DNA of 64,000 nucleotides, taken from Istiophorus platypterus (Eukaryota > Chordata > Actinopteri > Istiophoriformes > Istiophoridae). The notes beneath the pieces are model-generated. The model did no database searches. It saw only the letters and a list, made by a program, of their open reading frames with translations, and was not told the DNA's origin. The translations under genes were made by a program, and so were the position numbers. Shown piece after piece: positions 51,649 through 62,211 of this stretch; the stretch's first letter is position 1, and each line of letters opens with the position of its first letter. The stretch is taken from NCBI GenBank assembly GCA_016859345.1, contig CM029114.1, positions 13,306,001 to 13,370,000 of the forward strand, given 5' to 3'.

Positions 51649-51902
51649 TCAGCAGACGGTGAGGGGCTGTGGCTCGCTCTCACGCCGCTGGTTTTTCTTC
51701 AACAGCTGAATGCGGTTGTGGCAATAGAACTTGATGGCTCGCCAGTCGCGGTGATTGCTGACCAGTAGGGGGCACTGCTGCAGGCAGCGCTCACAGTCGG
51801 CCTTGGCGGGGACTCGGAGCTCGTTGATGTTTCGGGTCAGGTGCTCCTCGACTGCCGCGCGCTCCGCCTCCGACCAGGGACGCTTCAGGACTCCTCGCTT
51901 CC
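51649..51902 (-). CDS. Crypton-like gene, last exon (C-terminal KRPW module)
   Basis: Acceptor CCCTGTAG, then GKRGVLKRPWSEAERAAVEE, an amphipathic region with CERC (1004-1007), and DWRAIKFYCHNR, ending QPLTVC and stop. The KRPW ... W..(I/V)K.Y..N module recurs at the C terminus of fish Crypton-derived proteins. The Trp spacing suggests a Myb-like helical fold (inference). Confidence 0.85.
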
Positions 51903-54900
51903 CTACAGGGGAGGAGAGATGAACGGAGTTACAGATCACACGTCCCTTAACAGCCTCTCTCGTTTGGCACGAGGGGTGGTGAAACCCTCCACTCCCAAAT
52001 TTACAAATGGTCACAATGAACAAGCCTCCCCAAAAGAAATTGCAATTATGTAGCTAATGTAAAGATGGAAATGGTGGTGTAAAGAGCACTTTTCAAAAAA
52101 AACGTATAACTTGGTTTTCAGTCTTCCATTAGCTTCTGATCATAACACACAATCTTCATTAGCAGAGGTAGTTTGTCCGGCTTTTATGGAAGCATAGATA
52201 TTCATATTTATGTTTTCTTCTGAGCAATTTAAGGACTCCTTGTCCATACTGGCTTTAAAGCTAAGTTTCATTCTAATTCAATCTCCATCTGTGTGCATGT
52301 CCTGCAATTTGACCAGTGAGCCTTCCCTGCTGGCATAAACACGTACCATTAAACCTTGTGCTTCGACCTCAAATACTGACTTGGAGCCTGTCTGATGAAC
52401 CAAACAGCTTGAACTGCCCTTGTTCTAATGTTTTTTTCTCCTCTCTCTACCTTGATGCAAATGTTAATGCCAGCTTGTATGCACAAACACACAAGGGACA
52501 ACTATGCTCCATTCTATTATTATTCCTGTTTTTTTTCCTCTTTATTTTGTGTCATTGTCTATGTTTTTTAACTTTTGCTCCTCAGTTATGACTGTGATGT
52601 TTTTTTTTTATTTCAGCTGCCTTTTTTCTTAATTTATTTTTTTGTTTTTCTCCTTTCTGTTTCCTACTCTGTGTTTTTTTATCTTACAGTTACAGTTAGG
52701 TTCATTAGTATTTGGACAGTGACACGGTTTTCATAATGTGTCTGCTTTACACAACAGAACACACACACACAACCACAACAGATTAGAAACGAAGGAGTCA
52801 CGATCTGACTTTAACCCTTAACTCAAGGGATGTTACAAAACTTTTACATTAACCCACGGACATCACCAAATGCTGAGTTTTCTCCCTTGAGATGCTGGTC
52901 CTTTACTGAATCTGCCTTCAGTTTCCACTTGTTTGTGGGTCTTTCTGCCCTAAGTTTGTCTTCAGTAAGTAAAAAACATGTTCATTTGGGTTCAGGTCCG
53001 GTGACTGACATGGCCATTGAAGAATATTTCAGTTTGCCTTGAGAGGTGCCTGGGTTGCTTTCACTCCATGTTTTGGGTCTCATCCCCGTTACCATCAGTT
53101 TTGCAGAATTCACTCAGCAGTTCCATCATCAGTAAAGATCCATACATGCCCATGCAATAACACTGCCTCCACCAAGTTTGACAGATAATGCGGTGGCTTT
53201 GGATCATGAGCTGTTCCTTTCCTTCTCCGTACTCGTTTCTTCCCATCATTCTGGTACAAGTTCATCTTGGTTTCAGATGTCCAAGGAATCTTGTTCCAGA
53301 ACTGTGCAGGCTTTTTTAGATGTTTCTTGGCAAAGTCAAATCTGGCCCTTCTGCTCTTGAGTGTGACAAGGTTTTCATCTGGTGGTAAAGCCTGTGTACT
53401 CACATTCTTGAAGGCGTCTCTTTATTGAACCCTTTGACAATGATATGCCTAACTCCCAGAGAGTTTCTTGGAAAGATTTCTGCTTTCATCCACTTCAGTT
53501 GTCTTCTTTGGTCTTCCAGGCATTTTGGTGTCGGTGAGCTCATTGGTGCATTCGTTCTTATTAAGAATTTACACAATTGTTGATTTGCCCACTTCGTTCC
53601 ATCTGTCTGTTGGGTTTGTTTTGTTTTTTTCAGCCTCCCTCATTTGCATCAACACCTCTTTGGAACGTATGTGAAGAGTTCCCATGAAAAGCTACCAAAT
53701 GTAAATTCACCACTTGGAATCCACTCCAGGCCTTTTTTAATCTGCTTAATTTGTCGGGAATGACAAGGCAACATGTTGAAAATGTTGTTGCATGTATAAA
53801 TAAAAATCGCCGTAATTCCCCGGCGGTTTGTGGGGTTTTTTGTCAAACCCCTTAAATTACAGCTGAAAGTCTACACCTCAATTACATCTTCATTCGTTCG
53901 GTACAAATTGATCATGTTCGCGTACAAGGCAAAATTATGAAAATTGTGTCACTGTCTAAGAACTTGTGCACCTCACTGTATACTTGAGACACAAACAAAC
54001 CTGATTTGGGCTGACCTGAGCCTCTCCTGCGATTTGAGGGTGGAGGTGGAGGAGGCGGAGGGGGAGGCTGGGTGTTCTTGAGTTTCTTCGGTCGTCCCAC
54101 TCGGCCATTGTTCTTGCCCTTCCTGACATACAGTAGAGTAGGTGTAGGGTTCGGGGCAGGCGCAGGGGCGGGCACCTCTGGCTTCTCCTTCGCCTGCTCT
54201 CCTTCAGACTCTCCCTCTGAGTACGAGTCTGCAGAGTTTCCTGACATAACTGGGAGCAGAGAGAAGACTTCCATTAGTCTCATCTGTTACAAATCTCAAT
54301 GTTTCCAATAACACTCACTCACACACACAAACATACACAAAAACTAGAGGGGCTGGGGGGTGGGGGGGTTATAATCCTTTTCCAGGATTTGTTTGACACC
54401 ATTGAGGAAGGGAAGGTACAGCTTGTCTTGGACAACAGAACAAAACATTAGTCTCACTCATTCGTTCAGCCTTCCATCCTTCTCACCATCCAGTTCCAGG
54501 CAGATGTGGTTCAGGCTCATTCCTCTGAAAAGCACTCCATCTCTCTCCCCACAAAGCACGACTCGGCCCACTCTGCCCATCAGGCCTGGGTCTTGGCCAA
54601 TTCCGGCACAATTCTGTGTCACATGGTACTCCCTCTCGAGGAAGTGTTCCAGCCTCTCCACAGCACTGCCTCCTGGCTGTCCAGGCTCCTCTCCTTCCCC
54701 CAGAAGCAGCAGCTGGGTTAGGATTGCTACCTGGCGGCGAACCCTTGTCTGGGTCAGGGCACGTGGATTGCGGGTACCGCTGGAGCGGGCCAGGCTACGG
54801 AGGAGATCGGTGCCACGAAGTGGTGTGGCAGGGGAGTGGTAGGGCCTAGCGAAGACATATGGGTTTGCGGGGTCAACTCCTACATCCTGTCTTGTCTGCA

Positions 54901-57900
54901 GTAGGAGTTCCAGGCATGGCTCACAGTGAGGGGGGAGGATGAGGGGCTGGACGCGTCCGCGTTTACCCTGGACCCCAACTCTAGGGAGATGAGGAAGCAC
55001 CAGGCGTTCAAAGGGGGACAGGGAGGCCTCCAGTGGGGTAAGAGCTGGAGGGGCGCCAGGCGGGACAGGAACGGGGCACTGGGGAGTGACGCGAGCACGA
55101 TATTCAGCAATTGACAGCTTGGAGACCTCACACTCACGTCGTCGGTTGTAAAGGATTAGGAGAGCCAGGCTGGAGTGGCAGAGAAGGCGCCAGGCCTCGG
55201 CTGACTGCAGTTGTCGAGACAGGGACAAGAAGGCGGAGTGCTGCAGCCGACGAAGGTACAGCACTAGTGAGGACAAGGAGGAGAGCAGGGGCAGCATGTG
55301 GTGACGCCCAGAACTGCTGAAAATAAAGACAAACAGTGAGGGATTAGTTCATTTATTCTTTTTAATGGTTTCAGTTACCTTACAAGAACTTAACAATGTG
55401 TTTGTTAGAGTATCCTACAATCGAACTTTTAATATAGCAGCTGGCATGTTGATACAGAGGCAGGCAGGCATCACAGGTGACCTTTCAGATTATTTGTGTT
55501 CATAAATTAGTTTTTCCCTTCTAGAGCTGCAAATAACAAATGAAATTTTCATGATTGATTTATCTTCTGATAAATTAGCTTTCTCAGTTAATTGTTTTGT
55601 CTATAAAATGTCAGACAATGGAGAAAAAGAAGCTGTTATAGTTTTCCTAAACCCAATGTGATGTCTTAAAATGTCTTGTTTTGACGGACCAACAGTCCAA
55701 AACCTAAAGATATTCAGTTTACTCTATGAGGAGCTGGAACCAACAAATGTTTGGCTGTTGCAGCTCTAACTTGTTCTAGTGATTTAGTGATTCATATCCC
55801 TGAATTCATACATTGTGAGTATAAGTTATCAACTATTTTAAATTGTGCCCTTAAATCAAGTAATTTCAGGAAATAATTTCAACAAATAGCTTTAGTTATT
55901 GTGGCTGTGGGAGGTTAAGTTAAAGTTTGCTGTGTCTACTCTGGTCAGTTAGTGAGTGTTAACAGCTGGCTAGTACCCAAAAAACACTGAACTAAATTCC
56001 TCAAATTAAAGGGTTAAGTAAGCACGATAACACTCTGTTTGTCAACACTTTCCCATACCATTTTAATGCTACATGATTTCAGCAGTTTGCTGGTCATCTT
56101 TGAAAAATAAAGTGATATTTGTCAGGAAATAGACAATCTAAAATAAATGTCACTCTTACATTTCTTTGATTTTGGCCTAGAATACATGGCTATACCTCAT
56201 GGTTTAAGTCTGGAATCTCTCAAATATATTTAACGGAGAAATTGTAAATTGATGTGCAATAAAAAGAAAAAACTAAGAAATAGCAGGGTACAAATTATTC
56301 ATTTGTTTTAAGGAATTATCAAAAATTTCCCTGACATCTGCTCCATATGTTGCACATTCATAGTCTCACAAAGTTTCTCATATAGCAGACAAAGAACTTA
56401 AGTTACCTCAGCAAGTCCTTTTCCTTATCCTCCGTCCCACTTTCATCTTCAACCTCCATCACTCCATTCTCCTCCTCTTCCTCTTCTTCTTCTTCATAAT
56501 CCTCATCTTCTTCTTCCTTTGGTGGCTCTATCTCTTTGGCCGACTTGCTGCTGAAGGACTGAGGACAAACCACCTCTACATCCTCCTCCTCTTTGGGCCT
56601 CTTTACCTCTACAACCTCCACATCTTCATCTTCATCCTCCTCATCCTCTTCCTCCTGCTCATGTCTGTCTTTCTTAAGCCTTCTCATTGCTCCCTTTCTG
56701 GACTGTGTCATAGCCACCGGGGGCGGGCTCCTCTTTAAGACAGACACTGGTACTGCGTTCTGTCCTCGCGGAGGAGTCAGCACAGGTGGGGTGAGGTTCC
56801 TTCCAGCGGAGGCAGGGGATTGGCTGGCTGCTGTGAGAGTGGGCGGGGACATGGAAAGGTCCTGGACACCACTCTGTGGAAGATCTGAACTGAGGCTCTG
56901 CCCCGTGACCTGTGATAACCTCGAGTGCTGATGAGTGTGTGTCTGATTTGTGGTGGGGTTTGTGTTCTGTGCATGCAGGCGGGGCATCTGTGTGTAGCGC
57001 TCAACAAGGGCAGAGCACACTTCTGGTTGATGGGCGTGGTGCTTGTCTAAGTGCCGTCCCAGGGAGCGGAAATGGCGTCCACAGTACTCACAGGTTTGAC
57101 GCATGGAGTCTATGGACACTCCTCCTCTGGGGACACTCGTGTTGACGTTGCTTGTGCTGTTGGAGCCCAACGGAGTTGGAGCTTTGAACACAGGTTTGGC
57201 CGAAGAGGAGGAAGACGAGCAGGGAGGGGAGGGCTGCGCCTGAGGGTGGGATGAAGTGAGTGGACGGTTGTGATGAGGAACACTGGTTGGGGAGACTGGA
57301 GGTGGCCGCCCGGGCGGGACCCGATTTGGGGTCTTTTTCTTTGAAGGAGTGCCCCGGCGTTTCTTGCGTCGACGTAGTGCGCGCCCGCGGGGGCTGGTGT
57401 TGTCCTCATCCCCAGCGTCTGAGTCACTGGCATCAGAGTGGGAGATGGGGGAGGAGGAAGGGGAAAGTGACCAAGAGGGGGTGACGTAGTCCTGCTGCTG
57501 CTGCTGCTGCTGTTGTTGTTGACGCTGCTGCTGCTGGGCTGTCAGAGAGAGGGGCTCATCCTCCTGAGGGAACGAAAAAAAACGTCACCTGTTGTCCCAA
57601 AACCATATGCAGTATGTGCAGTATTTATACAATGTTTTAGAAAGAAAAACTTGAAGATGAAGTTTAGGAAAACTTAGATTACTTTTCTTAATGTTGTAGC
57701 TCTCCAACTTTTACTGTTATGCCCTCTTTTGGAGGACAAAAAAAAAAAAAAGATTTACTACCCCAATGTAAACTGATTACATTTCCTATAAACACAGTGA
57801 AAGCTCAAGGTCATGTCTTGCTCTTGAGCTTTGTGTTTTTTGTAGTCTCACTTGTTTTTTGATTTTGGAATAGACAATCACCTGCTTGTACTTCATGTGT

Positions 57901-60900
57901 CATTTTGCTGTCTAAATAATTCTTACAAACCTGGAGCGTGACGGCATTGCCAGAATCCTGGCACTCTTGTTTAGATATTGTTCTTTAAAGAATCAGATTA
58001 ATTCTACTAAAAATGCAATCCACATTTTCCCATGGTCACCTCTGGCACACTCTCTGCAACAGCTCTATGACTCCAAGTTTTAACACCACTGACACCACTC
58101 GCTTTTTTACTTTCTCAATCTTACATTTCATTTCTTTGTTTTATGCATTATAACTAAGATTATTTAAAACAATGTCACTGATGACTTACCAACATGAGCA
58201 TCGTCAATCTGATTAGATTACATTCATTTTAGACATTAACACTTGTCGGAAATGAAATATAGAGCAGAATTAAGTATCAGATGCAATGCATGCATGTATG
58301 CACACTATGTATTCAAAATACAACTCCCTCACTAAGTGAAGGTTCTGTCAGTGTTAGGTGGATCAGATTTTTTTTTCCACAGAAAAATTAATTTACTTAA
58401 CTTCCAAATACCACTGTTTCAGCAGTGGGGCAGTCAGTACAAAGCCATTCTGTGCAGATTTATTTTAGAATCTAATAAAGATCATGTTTCCAAAGATCCG
58501 AAATTTGTTAGGTTGAATTTTGGGGAAATTCTGTCTCAATTCTGCAATAACTGACTTTTTGGCCACTTGGGGGCAGCAGAAACAACTTGTGGATACAAAA
58601 ATTACATTATTATCACATTATAAGTTGTAAGTTTGCCAGTAATATGGTAAACCTATTAGCAAACAGCTGCCTGTTTACACATCCAACAGGGACAGAGCAA
58701 AACTATAAATCATTTGGAGTCTTGATTCCACCACCAGGTAAATTGAAATTTAATACTTACTCTCTTTTACTCTCTTTTTTAGGCTCTACTAACTTCTGAG
58801 AGGAATATCGAATCATGATATTAAATCGATTTTTCACCAACCTGCTGAGCAGGTAGAGTAAAGTGAGTTTTTACTGCTTCCTCACTGAAAACAGCTGCCT
58901 GCTGTGGGCAAAAAAGGTTTGTGAGAGATTACAGTGAGCCAAAAAGGTAAAATTGTGGATCAGCTAGCTAACAATGACCCCGATATTAAGCTAAATAAAG
59001 CTGAGGGGGTTGTGGGTTCTTAATTTTCTGTAGGTTTGCTATGAGTGAACCCTTCCACATTACACACTGTCATTAGATCTGCTGTAATCATAATAATATT
59101 GATTTTTACATGTGTGCTGATAATTAGAATTCACCAATATTATATATTATATCAATATATATATATATTATATAATATTTTCTTTTCAAATTTTTTATAC
59201 ATGAAAACTTGGACTCCTATCTTTTGCAAAATATCTAGCTAATATTTAAGGGAAGTAATTTAGGAGAGTTTAAAATATTACCTTCCACAAACCCGGGCGT
59301 AAGAAGGGTTGAATTTGGCAATTGGTGTTTATTGTCTAGTTGTCACCTTTTAAATAATAAAACTGAGTGCTTTTAGGAAACAGGTTTTGTTTTTCTCTTA
59401 CCTTTTTGATACTGTTGTTATTCTCAGTGTCAGAGTTACACTCGTGTTGCGCTGGAGACACAGTACCACGGAAACCCTGTGGGATACAGAGCAGTCACAT
59501 TAAAGCAGCCAGCACATTGCTCATTAATGTTTGTCATCATAATCAGCCTAAGCCGTCACACAGAGAGCAGGAGGACACCCCTCCACAGCTGGTTGTAAGC
59601 ACAGAGGTTGATTAGGAATCCAAATTTCTTACTAACAAGCCAAACAAAAGAAGTTAAAAGGGATACGCTGCACCTGAACGTGTGTAAAGCAATGTCAACA
59701 TCTCATCAGTCATAAACGCAGGGTTATCTACCGGGCTGGAACAGTAAAAACAGAGCAAATCAATAGGCCAATAATAGAAACCTGAAATGGTGTGTTGATT
59801 CAGACTTCATCTCAACAACATTTAAGATATTCAAATATATGTTTGAAGGAACTGTGAGCAACCCTGGTCCCACTTAGACCTCCGATGTCAATTTCTCAAT
59901 TTTGTCAATTTAATCTCCATAAATGGATTCTGGTTTCTTCATTTTGTTGAGTAAATTGATCCAATCTAATGAGATCCATTAAAGGAACAGATGTCATGTA
60001 ATAACCATGGTTACTGTTGCTAAAGCACTATAGGTAGAGAGAGAGCTGGAGCTCAGCCATCTCCATGGTAACCCCATGTCTTGCTTAACTGTGTGTGTGT
60101 GTGTAGCATGAATGTGTGCGCAGTGGTGTCTGTGCGTGCGTGTGTGTGTGTGTAAGTGCGTGCACATGTGTAAGTGTGTGCCAGACAGTGAGTGTGTGAA
60201 GCTGATCAACAGTGTGTGAATACACATATGGTTACCTATCTAAAGTCATCAGAGATATGCACAGTGTATGCGTGTATTCTTGTACTTATGAGGACCAAGT
60301 AGCCAAGGAAAGACAGATGAAGAAAAATGAGGAGTGAGATAATTTCCTTGCTTTGAACTACTGGAAAGGTTTGTTTTGGATCAGAAACTGAGTTTAGAGA
60401 TGAGGATTGAATAAAAGTGTGGTTCTGGTTAGGCTATGAATTAAACAAGGGTTAGATGAATTAAACTATAAAATTAGACCATAAAGCATTTAACAGTGTT
60501 AAAATGAGTTTTGACTTAATGGTGAGGGAATAAATGTCTTCAAAGGCACTCAAAAGTGTAATAACAGAAACATACAGTATGTGTGTAGTTTTACTGCATC
60601 TTTTTTTCAAACACACTGACCAGGTTCTCTCCCCACTCTGTCAGACTGTAGTCCACAGTGATCTCCTCCCCCTTGGTGATGTCTCGGATTGCGATAACGA
60701 CCAACCGCACCTGGCTGCCACAGTGGACTTCTCGGATACGGCAGTTGGGGGAGGGAGGAAAAGAGCTGGCTGTCGGGGCCGGAGCAGAGGCTGTCAGAGC
60801 TGTCGGAGCCGTGGATGCAGGGGTCAGAGACGGGGCCTGAGCTGAAGTCGCTGTGGCCGGGGCAGGAGCGGGGACCGGTGTTGGGGTTGGGGCTGAGGAA

Positions 60901-61966
60901 GCAGCTGGAGTTGGAGCTGGTGTAGAGGCGGAGCAGGGGCTGGTCTTGGGTCCGGTGGAGACTTTGTCATGAGCCTGCTCTGATGGGCCACTGGGAGGTA
61001 AGGAGGGTAGGGGATTGGAAGTAAAATTCACTACCTTTATCAGACAACCTGTGCTGTTGGTCTATTTCTGTTCAATTTATAGGATATGGTTATTTTATGC
61101 TTGACAAGAAAGATATTCCATTTCTCTGTCTGCATTTTTAGTGCTAAAATGACTAGATGATTGACAGAAACTGATTTGACTGAGTTTTTGCTCTGTTTCT
61201 GTTCACTGTAAACTGAAAATACACGGTTATTGGTTTGCTCCTATTGCATGACATCCCAGATTGCTCTATTAGGACTTGTCCAATCAAGGTGAAATGAACA
61301 GTAGTGGTGCAATTTTAATTCTAATGTTTTCTTTTCTGGCTACAGGATCCATTTTTGCTGTAGGGATCTACTGCACCTGAATGTTTGTAAAGCAAACACT
61401 ACACAAATACAAACTCATGCCAGTGCTTCAGGGTAGTCATTATCAATCCTAGTCCACAGGGTGTTGCTGATTTATTAATCCTACTAGCTAGTCAAGTGTT
61501 TCTTGTGACATCTAAGGTATAAATCACTATGATTATATAGCTAAAATGAAAACCTATTGGGTTGGCGAGTACGGAGGACCAGGATTCAGAACTGCTGCTC
61601 TCAGACAAAGCTGTCCTCAAGCATTGAGTTAAGATCAGCTATCATTCCTTCTTTTCTCCAACTAAAAGTTGAGCAAAAAAGTAAGTGGCCTTTAGACAGG
61701 CCTCTAGGAGCTATTTAGCCATTTATTAGCCTGGATACAAACTGATATCTTTACAAAATTCTTAACATTATATGCGAACAGCAAAAAGACAATATTCAAC
61801 TCACAGCAATATAAAACCACACAAATATTCACTCACCAGTTGTGGGGCGCAGAGTCTGTGTTGTAGAAAGGTCCATCCACTGTGGGCCGTTTATTCTCTG
61901 CTGCTTCCTTACGATCACCTGAGAGCACCAGAACAGTAAGTATAAAAGGATTACATACAAGTATGC

Positions 61967-62019
<53 letters not shown>

Positions 62020-62023
62020 CACA

Positions 62024-62082
<59 letters not shown>

Positions 62083-62142
62083 CATCACCCCATCTCCTAG
62101 AACACATATACAGGTGCATATCACAGCACATATGTAGGCAAG

Positions 62143-62211
<69 letters not shown>

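Noticed and set aside
54458..54842. Plus-strand frames opposite visible exon 7 of the Crypton-like gene
   Set aside because: Antisense shadows; the minus-strand frame has domain matches and phase-consistent splice sites.
58140..58200. Possible micro-exon before a GTAAGT donor on the minus strand
   Set aside because: It would be about 19 nt, would break the reading phase between visible exons 5 and 6, and has no support.
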